DNA of 34,421 bases from an uncultured Bacilli bacterium (GTDB lineage: Bacteria; Bacillota_I; Bacilli_A; RF39; UBA660), in contig CAKPSO010000016.1 in the NCBI GenBank assembly GCA_934183185.1, positions 1 through 34,421 of the forward strand, given 5' to 3'. Below are positions 15,707 through 23,415 of the stretch, in pieces. A program made the translations under genes and the position numbers. Numbering within the stretch: position 1 is the first letter of the stretch; every line of letters begins with the position of its first letter. The notes under the pieces were generated by a model. The model had not been told where the DNA came from and did no database searches. It saw only the letters and a list, made by a program, of their open reading frames with translations.

Positions 15707-17155
15707 TTATTTCTTTTTAAACAAAATATTTTCTAATAAGCTTTTCTTCTTTAAAATAGATGAGATTTTTAATTCTGGCTTAATACACTTTAAAGAAGTA
15801 GTTAATAAAGAATATGTATCAGATGATGCTAAACGATATTTCTTACTATCATATTTAGAATCTATTAATATTGCTGGTACTCTACCAGAAAAATCTACAA
15901 CAGCTTTATTACCAGTTATTGTATTAATTTCCTTCTTCATACCAAATAGTGAAGATACTATCAAGGTATATTTATCTTTACATAAAGACTTAATCATAGC
16001 TAAATTTTTATCAATTTTATTAAGCGTATTTTTAAGAGTCTCTTCATCATTTATATTATCAATCCTATGATTTATTATTATTAATTGATAAGTAGGATCA
16101 TTTAGTATTACACTCATCTGACTATTTAAATACAAAATACCATTATCAGATAAAATATATTTAATATGACTATTACTAGAATTAGATAATCCATTAAACA
16201 TAAAATTAACCATATTTATATTTTCTTTATCAATTAGTGTTAAAGCAGTTAAACCAACCTGCTCCATAGCTTTAGCTACACTAATATCAGAGGTAACATC
16301 TTCATACAAGTATTTAACGTCTTCTTTATCTTTTAATTGAAATAAAGAATAGTATTTAACATTTTCACTCTTATTATCTACATTCAAGTATAATGGCGGA
16401 TTTTTAATAATTTGAATTAGCCTACCACAGTCATAGTGTTCATAATTATAAAAGAAGAAAATATCTTTATCACTAATGGTAAATCCATCATTAATATAGA
16501 AAGCTCTAGTATTATTAGGAGCTGTACGTAAATTATATAAAGAATTTAACTTAGTATCTACATCTGGCCATTTTTCACCTACTCCTTTATATAAAATTCT
16601 AACAAATTCATTTAATTCTGGAGTCTTATCCTGATCTTCTAAAATATTTAATCCAACCACTAATCCTCTTTTTACGTTACTAGGCAAATCGTATTGGTAA
16701 CGAGCAAATAATTTACTAATATTAGAATACTCACTAATATCAGTTTGCGGCAATACAAAGTGTAAATAAACCGTTTTTTGACTATTAGGATCTATTATTT
16801 GAATAAATTTCTTAATAGAATCATGTAATTTTTCATCATTAAGGAAACAAAATAAATGAATATTACCCTGAGAATTAAATACTTCTTGATGAAATTCATT
16901 AAATTTTTGATTATCGTTAAATAAATTATTTTCTAAGATATTATTTATATACGGTGCTGTAAGTGGAGATATTGTTCCTATACTAAAATATTTATAAGCT
17001 TCTTCTAGGTTATGTGCTGGAGAAGTTAAAGGTGTAAAAAATGCTTCTTTAGTTAAGCTATCAAAAGTTGGCATAACGCCTGAACTATATATACTATATG
17101 AATCCTTATGTTCAATACCCAATCCATTTATTAAAAACAAAACTGTCTTATTCAT
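15707..17155 (-). CDS. Cofactor-independent phosphoglycerate mutase-like pseudoenzyme
   Basis: 482 residues, close to the roughly 510 of iPGM (GpmI), and collinear with it throughout. VLFLINGLGIEH stands where iPGM has its LDGWG motif; FSIGTISPLTAPYI replaces the GNSEVGH nucleophile loop; IHLFCFLNDEKLHDS replaces the SDGGVHSH loop; FFFYNYEHYDCGRLIQI replaces the NFRPDRARQ loop; and near the end TLIVSSLFGMKKEINTITG replaces the TADHGN metal site, followed by a VPAILI strand. The metal-binding Asp/His residues, the Ser nucleophile and the substrate Arg residues all appear lost. It is therefore probably not a mutase but a binding, structural or regulatory relative. The frame is intact and long, so it is under selection. 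The start is at 17155 (GGAGG upstream). Confidence 0.8.
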   Translation of the reverse strand: MNKTVLFLINGLGIEHKDSYSIYSSGVMPTFDSLTKEAFFTPLTSPAHNLEEAYKYFSIGTISPLTAPYINNILENNLFNDNQKFNEFHQEVFNSQGNIHLFCFLNDEKLHDSIKKFIQIIDPNSQKTVYLHFVLPQTDISEYSNISKLFARYQYDLPSNVKRGLVVGLNILEDQDKTPELNEFVRILYKGVGEKWPDVDTKLNSLYNLRTAPNNTRAFYINDGFTISDKDIFFFYNYEHYDCGRLIQIIKNPPLYLNVDNKSENVKYYSLFQLKDKEDVKYLYEDVTSDISVAKAMEQVGLTALTLIDKENINMVNFMFNGLSNSSNSHIKYILSDNGILYLNSQMSVILNDPTYQLIIINHRIDNINDEETLKNTLNKIDKNLAMIKSLCKDKYTLIVSSLFGMKKEINTITGNKAVVDFSGRVPAILIDSKYDSKKYRLASSDTYSLLTTSLKCIKPELKISSILKKKSLLENILFKKK

Positions 17156-17303
17156 AAAAGCCTCCATTTATTCTTTTCTTTATTATCACTATAATTTTAA
17201 CTGTTTCTATGATAAAAGTCAACGTTCACAAATTATGTTTTTTTCAAAAAATAGTAGAAATTTTATCAGTTTTGAGTTAAACTAATGATAGTTTCTAATT
17301 ACT

Positions 17304-17380
<77 letters not shown>

Positions 17381-17392
17381 TATTATAATTAT

Positions 17393-17420
17393 AAAAGTCT
17401 TGTTGTAGGCAAGGCTTTTT
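17393..17420 (+). terminator. Terminator of tRNA-Arg
   Basis: A 10-bp stem AAAAGTCTTG/CAAGGCTTTT (one G-T pair) with a 7-base loop, ending in TTTTT. Confidence 0.8.
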
Positions 17421-17438
17421 ATTAACATAAAAATAAAA

Positions 17439-17458
17439 ATTGAGACAAAAATCTCAAT
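17439..17458 (-). terminator. Terminator of the second HD-domain gene
   Basis: A 7-bp stem ATTGAGA/TCTCAAT with a 6-base loop, followed on the minus strand by TTTTATTTTTATG, immediately after the stop at 17460. Confidence 0.8.
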
Positions 17459-17459
17459 C

Positions 17460-17969
17460 CTATCGCAAATAATTAATTAAAAATAGCATTATGAATGAGG
17501 TGGCTGCTGATAATTGTTTACGCAAAACATAGGTTCTTTCATAAACTGCCACTATATCATCAACTATATCAACCATCCAACTTTCAATATATTTTGGAAG
17601 TTTAGGAGTAACAGGAAACATATGAGTTGAAATTATATCTTCCTCTAAATCAGACAATTTATAATATTTTTTAGCATTTGCTAAAGCATATTCCGGATGC
17701 TTTACCATAGTAACAGCTTTTTCCTTACGATCTAGCTTTTGATTATCTTCAAAGAAAAAATCATGAAGTAAAGCAGCCCTAGCTATTTTTTCATAGTCTA
17801 ATCTAAAAAATTTACCTAACTGATATGACCAATAAGATACCCTCACGCAATGATCAAAACGATTACACCCATGATGGTTTATATCAGCTAATTTTTCAAA
17901 CTCCTTATTACTTAATATATCATCAACTAATAAGGTATATTTTCTATTCTCTAAATGATTACTTATCAT
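17460..17969 (-). CDS. HD-domain protein, paralogue of 11449-11997
   Basis: 169 residues. HD metal ligands are visible: His in FDHCVRVSYWS, His-Asp in ALLHDFFFED, His in VKHPEYA and ISTHMFPVT, and Asp residues in VDIVDDIVAVYER. It is the same fold and layout as the HD protein at 11449-11997 and probably a phosphohydrolase of unknown substrate. The last 20 residues (AATSFIMLFLINYLR) are hydrophobic where the paralogue is charged, so the C-terminus may contact the membrane. GAGGTG precedes the ATG. It stands alone between terminators. Confidence 0.88.
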   Translation of the reverse strand: MISNHLENRKYTLLVDDILSNKEFEKLADINHHGCNRFDHCVRVSYWSYQLGKFFRLDYEKIARAALLHDFFFEDNQKLDRKEKAVTMVKHPEYALANAKKYYKLSDLEEDIISTHMFPVTPKLPKYIESWMVDIVDDIVAVYERTYVLRKQLSAATSFIMLFLINYLR

Positions 17970-18042
17970 TACACACCTCTATACAATACTATTGCATACC
18001 AGTAAATATTAACATACTTTTAATAAATTTTCAAGAAAAAAA

Positions 18043-18058
18043 GGAAGGAGACCCTTCC
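18043..18058 (-). terminator. Terminator downstream of 18157-18669
   Basis: A GC-rich stem GGAAGG/CCTTCC with a 4-base loop, followed on the minus strand by TTTTTTTCTTG. It lies about 100 bases after the stop of the nearest upstream gene. Confidence 0.8.
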
Positions 18059-18071
18059 CGATCTATAATAA

Positions 18072-18131
18072 AGCACTTAACAAGTAAGTGTCTTAATATA
18101 TATTATGGTTAATAAATGTAAAAAGTTACAT
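18072..18131 (-). other. Structured 3' region with two further hairpins
   Basis: Between the stop at 18157 and the terminator at 18043-18058 two more hairpins can be drawn: CACTTA/TAAGTG (18074-18079, 18085-18090) and ATGTAA/TTACAT with a 4-base loop (18116-18121, 18126-18131). They may form a structured 3' UTR or a small RNA ending at the terminator. No known RNA family is recognised. Confidence 0.4.
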
Positions 18132-18156
18132 ATTTTTATTAATTTAGATAAACTTA

Positions 18157-18669
18157 TCATTTAGATAATTTTTTTACACTCTTCTTTTGAAAAAGTTTTT
18201 GATATAAATCAACTACAAAATCATCCTGTAAAGAGCATCCCGTATTAGTATTCTTGGCATACTTACCATTACCAGCTGGTGAAAAAGAAATATAATATTG
18301 GCTTCTTTTTCTACTAAATTGTTTATCTATTTCATTTTCACACCACATATTATATTTTTCGCCATTAAATGTAATATGTAAACAGTTTAGTGCCTTTATG
18401 CTCCATATATCATCTGGATTATAATAGCCATCACTATGCCAAATTAATTCTTGCTCAGTTTTATTATCATTCAAAAAATTTTCCCCAAAATCATAGTTTT
18501 GCATAAAAATATCATTTAAGTATTCATATAATTCTTCATTTTCATTAATTTCAATAATACCATCTGTATTGATAGTTAATATAAATTCATCAGCTATAAA
18601 GCCTAAACTAAGTATTTCTTTCTCACCATCATAAAATTTAATTTTATCTTCAGTCATTATTTTTTCCAT
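18157..18669 (-). CDS. Hypothetical protein
   Basis: 170 residues, acidic and soluble, with no signal peptide or membrane segment. Many aromatic residues and alternating strands suggest a compact alpha/beta protein; a PAGNGKYAKNTNTG stretch near residue 140 looks like a loop. I do not recognise a family. The start is placed at the ATG at 18669, with GTGAGTGG as SD; a GTG nine bases earlier lies inside that SD. It precedes the DUF1016 repeat region on the map but is downstream of it in the direction of transcription, separated from 18706 by 36 bases, so it could be read from the same transcript. Confidence 0.72.
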   Translation of the reverse strand: MEKIMTEDKIKFYDGEKEILSLGFIADEFILTINTDGIIEINENEELYEYLNDIFMQNYDFGENFLNDNKTEQELIWHSDGYYNPDDIWSIKALNCLHITFNGEKYNMWCENEIDKQFSRKRSQYYISFSPAGNGKYAKNTNTGCSLQDDFVVDLYQKLFQKKSVKKLSK

Positions 18670-18705
18670 ATATACCACTCACTTACCAAGTATTATAACA
18701 CATTT

Positions 18706-19602
18706 TTATGCCAATTCATATTCTCTTGAAAAAATCCTTTTATCACTGCAATAATCTATGACATACTGATTATTTTTCTTACAAATGATTATTCCCACTG
18801 TATCATTTTCATCAATAGTTTTAATATGTTTATCTACATAATTCATATATTTTTGAATTTGACCTGTGTAATTAGAATTTAACTCAGTCACTTTTAATTC
18901 AATAACTACATAGCATTTGTATTTAATATTATATAAAAGTAAATCTATATAATTATACCTATCTCCAATTTTAATTTTATATTCATTACCAACATATGTA
19001 AATCCAATACCTAATTGCTTTAAAAAGTCATCAATACTATTTAGTATAGCTTGTTTTAATACATATTCAGATAGTTCGTATTTTAATGAATCAGATTTAA
19101 TGACTATAGGATTTGGGATTAAATCATTTATTTTTAATTCTTTTGATTCAATAAGTTTAGTTTTTGTTTTATCACTCAATCTATTATAAGTATTATGTTT
19201 TATTAAATCATGTAACTGTCTTTGAGTTAAATTTTTATCCTCACACTCATTTAAATAGTATATAATCTCATTAATATTTTTAAGTGATAGAATTTCACGA
19301 TAATGACTCCAGCTCAATTTTGACCACATTGTGGTCAATTTTCTATCACCAAATACTTCATATAATTTTCTCATTCTATATAAAGTTCTATAATTATATT
19401 TTTTACCTACTTCGATCATAAGTTTTTCAGAGTATTGTTTTATTATATTTTTACCATAATGCTTACCTGCTTTACTTAATAATTCTCCAGTTTCATAATA
19501 TACCTTCACTTTATTTCTATCTTTAGCATAATCACGTGCTTTATCATATATTTCACTTTTTAATAATTTTTCTTTAATACTTATATAATATTCTTCTTCC
19601 AT
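18706..19602 (-). CDS. DUF1016 (YhcG-like) PD-(D/E)xK nuclease-family protein, intact copy
   Basis: 298 residues. Residues 1-150 match the DUF1016 N-terminal domain (KVYYETGELLSKAGKHYGKN, then KLSWSHYREILSLKN). Residues 190-290 form the YhcG-type PD-(D/E)xK nuclease fold, with active-site candidates D220 (YNYIDLLLYN), E235 and K237 (CYVVIELKV). Proteins of this family are linked to mobile DNA and restriction-type loci, but their target is not established. The start is at 19602, eight bases after AAGGAG. It is the downstream copy of a tandem pair (the other at 19694-20589), 897 bases long, with near-identical ends and a diverged middle. A perfect palindrome lies in codons 89-94. Confidence 0.9.
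   Translation of the reverse strand: MEEEYYISIKEKLLKSEIYDKARDYAKDRNKVKVYYETGELLSKAGKHYGKNIIKQYSEKLMIEVGKKYNYRTLYRMRKLYEVFGDRKLTTMWSKLSWSHYREILSLKNINEIIYYLNECEDKNLTQRQLHDLIKHNTYNRLSDKTKTKLIESKELKINDLIPNPIVIKSDSLKYELSEYVLKQAILNSIDDFLKQLGIGFTYVGNEYKIKIGDRYNYIDLLLYNIKYKCYVVIELKVTELNSNYTGQIQKYMNYVDKHIKTIDENDTVGIIICKKNNQYVIDYCSDKRIFSREYELA
19320..19338. repeat. 19-nt perfect palindrome inside the intact DUF1016 gene
   Basis: TTGACCACA-T-TGTGGTCAA on the plus strand: a 9-bp inverted repeat around one central base, encoding Leu-Thr-Thr-Met-Trp-Ser at residues 89-94. The paralogue has a different perfect palindrome at the same place. Confidence 0.95.
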
Positions 19603-19616
19603 ATCTAGCTCCTTTT

Positions 19617-19690
19617 CTATGGTAAACAAGCCCTTATCTTATATCCGCTCTTATTTAATCTAATTTCGATACTTCTATCTAAAACCGTCT
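19617..19690 (-). pseudogene. Duplicated comEC 3' end (remnant)
   Basis: This stretch closely matches the real comEC 3' end at 20603-20676. Read in the comEC frame it gives LDRSIEIRLNKSGYKIRACL-Pro-stop, against LDGSIEIRLNKSGYKIRTCP-Pro-stop in ComEC. It has no start or rest of gene and is simply carried along by the tandem duplication. It marks the ancestral order of DUF1016 gene directly after comEC. Confidence 0.9.
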
Positions 19691-19693
19691 TAT

Positions 19694-20589
19694 TTACGCT
19701 AATTCATATTCTCTTGAAAAAATCCTTTTATCACTGCAATAATCTATGACATACTGATTATTTTTCTTACAAATGATTATTCCTATAGTTTTATTTTGAA
19801 ATTCTTTCTTTAAATTTTTATCAATATAATTCATATATATTTCAATTTGACCTATATGTTCCTTTTTTAACTCGCATACTTTTAATTCAATAACTACATA
19901 ACAGTTATATTCAATATTAAATAACAGCAAATCAATATAATTATATCTGTTATTATATTTAATTCTATATTCATTACCTACATAGGAAAACCCATACCCT
20001 AATTGTGATAAAAAATCATCTAAGTTATTTAATATTAATTCTTTTAATGCATATTCGCCAAATTTATCATATTTTTTATTGTCTTTAACTAAAATTGGAT
20101 TAGGGACAGTGTCACTTATATTAATGCATTTGGATTCAATAATTTTATTTTTATATTCATCAGATAATCTATTATATTCTTTACTTTTAATTTTTTCATT
20201 AAGCTCTCTTCTAGTCAAATTATTTTGTTCACTTATATTTATGTAGTATTTTATTTCATCAGCATTCTTTAAAACTAATAACTCTCTAAAATGACTCCAA
20301 CTCAATTTTGAACCCAATGGGTTCAATTTTATTTCATTAAATATTTCATAGAATTTTCTCATTCCATATAAAGTTCTCTCATTATATTTTTTACCTACTT
20401 CGATCATAAGTTTTTCAGAGTATTGTTTTATTATATTTTTACCATAATGCTTACCAGCTTTACTTAATAATTCTCCAGTTTCATAATATACCTTCACTTT
20501 ATTTCTATCTTAAGATAATCACGTGCTTTATCATATATTTCACTTTTTAATAATTTCTCTTTAATACTTATATAATATTCTTCTTCCAT
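19694..20589 (-). pseudogene. DUF1016 (YhcG-like) nuclease gene, frameshifted copy
   Basis: The full copy spans 896 bases, exactly one fewer than the intact copy. At 20511-20514 the plus strand reads TAAG where the intact copy has TTAGC, shifting the frame after the first 23 codons, so translation from 20589 stops a few codons later. The remainder (19694-20497) is an open frame of 267 residues that starts at the ATG of MKVYYETGELLSKAG and keeps the PD-(D/E)xK residues (YNYIDLLLFN, VVIELKV). It could still make a protein lacking about 32 N-terminal residues, but no SD was recognised at that ATG. Either a recent pseudogene or a truncated functional version. Confidence 0.85.
20308..20326. repeat. 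19-nt perfect palindrome inside the second DUF1016 copy
   Basis: TTGAACCCA-A-TGGGTTCAA: the same position in the gene and the same 9-1-9 geometry as the palindrome at 19320-19338. Two arm positions are changed together with their partners. Confidence 0.95.
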
Positions 20590-20602
20590 ACATAACTCCT
20601 TC

Positions 20603-22651
20603 CTATGGTGGACAAGTCCTTATCTTATATCCACTTTTATTTAATCTAATTTCGATGCTTCCATCTAAATCAGTCCTATAAATCTTACTATTACTTAATA
20701 CATCTAATACTGATTCTTTAGGATGACCATAACGATTATTCTTACCGACACTAATTAAACTATATTTAGGATTGATGATATTTATAAATTTCTCGCTTGA
20801 TGATGTATTTGAACCATGATGACCTACTTTAAGAAAATAAGTATTATTTAAATTATACTTTTCTAATATATCTTTTTCTTTTTCCACCCCAGCATCACCC
20901 ATAAATAGAAATTTATAGTTATTATAATTTAGATAAATTACATTAGAGTTATCATTCTCATTATCATATTCTCTAGTATTTAAAAACTGTAATTTATATT
21001 TACTTACCCTTAATTCTTGAATACATGAATAATAAGCTATTTTTTTCTTATTCAAAAATTTAATTAATTCTTTTTCCAAATCGTTATAAGAACCACAGTT
21101 AAAAATAACCGTTTCTACTTTAAAATTACTAACTAGATTTATTGCTTCTCCCATATGGTCATAATCTCCATGACTTAGAATCAAATAATCAAGTTTTCTA
21201 ATACCATTAGCTTTTAATAATGGTAGAAAAGTATTTTTAGTTATTGAATTAGTTGCATACTTTGATACCTTTCCTCCAGTATCAATTAGTACATTACTCC
21301 CTCCAAATTGAATCAACATACTATCTCCTTGCCCAACATCAATCATAAGTAATCTATCTTGTAAAAATATAGTTGGAATTAAATATAAAATAAGTAACAT
21401 ACACGGTATTAAAATTCTAAATTTAGGCCTACTTATTTGCCAAATTAAAATTATGTAATAAATAACTATCCACCATATAGAAGGCTTCATAAAAATAACT
21501 TTACCAATATTAATTGTAGTTAAGTAAAGAGAAACATTTTCTAGCATATCAGTTAGTAACTTTAAAACAGGATCCAAAAATGAAAAAATAAATGTCAAAA
21601 AACTAAGTGGAAACACAATCATTGATACGAATGGTACAAAAAATAAATTATAAATAATACCCAAGAAATTAACCTCAAAAAAATTATATAAACTTATTGG
21701 TAAACCACAGAAAAACGATAATACAGATACTTTTAATAAACCTAATAATTTACTATCGTTTTCATTACCTATTTTAGAAATAAGCAAAAAGAAACAAATA
21801 ACTGCTGAATATTGAAATCCTATATCAAGTAACAAATATGGATTTATTAAAAGCAGAAAAACTACTGTATAGATAAATATATTAGCTAAAGGAATTTTAA
21901 CCTTAAGTAAAGAAAATAAATAACGAAAAATAAAAAAACTAGTAGCACGTAAGCTAGATGCACTTGTGCCAATTAGTAACATATAACCAGTTAATAAAAA
22001 GCATGCTACTAACTGTGTTAAATTAGGTTTAAACTTTACTCTAGATAATATAAAAATTAAAATACCACTTAAAAATGATAAATGCATCCCTGAAACTGAA
22101 AACAAATGACTTATGCCATTTGTTTGATAACTAGATATAACTTCAGATTTTAATAAAGATGAATCACCAAGTAAAAATACACATAAATAATTACTACTCT
22201 TATATTTTTTCAATCTTATATACATATTTCTTTGTATAAGATTAACTAAATTTTTAGTAATTCCCTGTTTTTGAATGGAATCTATTTCTAAAACATATGA
22301 TTCCCCTTTACTTTTCAAATAATCGTTATAATCAAATAAATCCGGTACTGTATTATGACTTGGTATTGATAACCTACCCCTTATCTGAACGATATCGCCT
22401 ATATTATAAGGAAAACTTTCATCATCTTTCAAAAAATAACTTCCTCTAAGATTTTCTTTCCCACGTATACCTATACTAACCTGCAAATCTTTCTTTTTTA
22501 TACTAGTTATTGTGCCTGTAAATTCACTTTCATTTATTTTATACTTACTACTAATTGGTTTATTAATAATGTATATTGAGTGTAATATTATGATTAATAA
22601 TAGTAAATAGCATGTAAATTTACAATGTAATATTATCTTTAATCTTTTCAA
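20603..22651 (-). CDS. comEC: ComEC/Rec2-type DNA uptake channel
   Basis: About 682 residues, usual for ComEC. The order is: an N-terminal membrane segment and an OB-like DUF4131 region (VQIRGRLSIPSHNTVPDLFD), a Competence membrane domain with many segments (GISHLFSVSGMHLSFLSG), and a C-terminal metallo-beta-lactamase domain (RLLMIDVGQGDSMLIQFGG, then LSHGDYDHMGEA with the metal ligands, and KVGHHGSNTSSS). It forms the membrane channel for single-stranded DNA in transformation. The start is uncertain: TTG at 22651 has GGAG eight bases upstream, while a TTG at 22666 overlaps that SD. Both lie inside the 3' end of comEA, so the two are coupled. The DUF1016 gene follows at once. Confidence 0.95.
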   Translation of the reverse strand: MKRLKIILHCKFTCYLLLLIIILHSIYIINKPISSKYKINESEFTGTITSIKKKDLQVSIGIRGKENLRGSYFLKDDESFPYNIGDIVQIRGRLSIPSHNTVPDLFDYNDYLKSKGESYVLEIDSIQKQGITKNLVNLIQRNMYIRLKKYKSSNYLCVFLLGDSSLLKSEVISSYQTNGISHLFSVSGMHLSFLSGILIFILSRVKFKPNLTQLVACFLLTGYMLLIGTSASSLRATSFFIFRYLFSLLKVKIPLANIFIYTVVFLLLINPYLLLDIGFQYSAVICFFLLISKIGNENDSKLLGLLKVSVLSFFCGLPISLYNFFEVNFLGIIYNLFFVPFVSMIVFPLSFLTFIFSFLDPVLKLLTDMLENVSLYLTTINIGKVIFMKPSIWWIVIYYIILIWQISRPKFRILIPCMLLILYLIPTIFLQDRLLMIDVGQGDSMLIQFGGSNVLIDTGGKVSKYATNSITKNTFLPLLKANGIRKLDYLILSHGDYDHMGEAINLVSNFKVETVIFNCGSYNDLEKELIKFLNKKKIAYYSCIQELRVSKYKLQFLNTREYDNENDNSNVIYLNYNNYKFLFMGDAGVEKEKDILEKYNLNNTYFLKVGHHGSNTSSSEKFINIINPKYSLISVGKNNRYGHPKESVLDVLSNSKIYRTDLDGSIEIRLNKSGYKIRTCPP

Positions 22652-23366
22652 AAATACTGTCTCCAATACCTTTAATATTCTTTAACTCTTCCACTGATTT
22701 AAATCCACCATTAGCATTTCTATATTCAATAATCAAATCAGCCTTAGATTCTCCTATTCCAGATAAACTCATTAATTCTTCCTTAGATGCATTATTTAAA
22801 GATACCTGTTTATTTTGAACAGTATTGCTGCTATTATCAGTATTAGAATTACTATCAATATTATCAGGGCAAACACAAGCATTATTTACAACTTTTTCTT
22901 CAACAATAACGCATTTCTCCTGTTTTTCCTTTTCTTCTTTCTTAACCGTAACAAAATTATTTACTTCATCTCTTGTATAAACAATAATTACCATTTCATC
23001 AAATACTTTCTTACTAAGATTTATAACCGATAAATCTCCCTTATCATTTACACCACCAGCTATAGTAATAGCATCTCCTACTCTACTACTAGCAGCAACC
23101 TCATAAACACCAGGATTCATAACAGCGCCCTTAATATCAACTACTACTTTATCAGTATTATCATCTAAAGTATCGCTTTCTTTCTTAACTACATCGGTAA
23201 TTTCCCTTTTTACTTTAACATCCATATCATTGCTTATCTTAATATCAGTATTAAAATAAAAATACCATACACCCATTCCCAGCAACAATAAAACTAATAA
23301 TGTACTACCTCCAAATATAATAATTTGTTTTTGATGGTCCTTAAACCATTCTAAATATTTTTCCAT
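22620..23366 (-). CDS. comEA: ComEA DNA receptor for competence
   Basis: 248 residues. One membrane anchor (about 15-37), a SLBB domain (about 70-135, KVVVDIKGAVMNPGVYEVA) and a C-terminal helix-hairpin-helix domain (VSLNNASKEELMSLSGIGES, then LKNIKGIGD) that binds double-stranded DNA outside the membrane. Between them lie a Lys/Glu-rich stretch and a Ser/Asn/Thr-rich linker with two cysteines (NACVC). The start is at 23366 after a strong AGGAGG; a longer frame has no support. It overlaps comEC by about 30 bases. comEB, present between them in Bacillus subtilis, is absent, as in many other species. Confidence 0.95.
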   Translation of the reverse strand: MEKYLEWFKDHQKQIIIFGGSTLLVLLLLGMGVWYFYFNTDIKISNDMDVKVKREITDVVKKESDTLDDNTDKVVVDIKGAVMNPGVYEVAASSRVGDAITIAGGVNDKGDLSVINLSKKVFDEMVIIVYTRDEVNNFVTVKKEEKEKQEKCVIVEEKVVNNACVCPDNIDSNSNTDNSSNTVQNKQVSLNNASKEELMSLSGIGESKADLIIEYRNANGGFKSVEELKNIKGIGDSIFEKIKDNITL

Positions 23367-23415
23367 AAAAAATAACCTCCTATAGAGATTATTATAAAAA
23401 AGTTGATCATTTACT

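Larger units (their letters stand above)
18706..20676 (-). repeat. Tandem duplication, two units of about 987 bp
   Basis: Two head-to-tail units: 18706-19690 and 19694-20676. The stop codons are 988 bases apart, the start codons 987, and the comEC stops 986. Each unit contains a DUF1016 gene plus the last ~75 bases of comEC. The first ~85 bases and last ~200 bases of the gene are almost identical between units, while the middle is clearly diverged. Confidence 0.9.

Noticed and set aside
17825..18112. Plus-strand open frame over the start of the second HD gene
   Set aside because: Antisense to the HD gene and runs through the terminator at 18043-18058.
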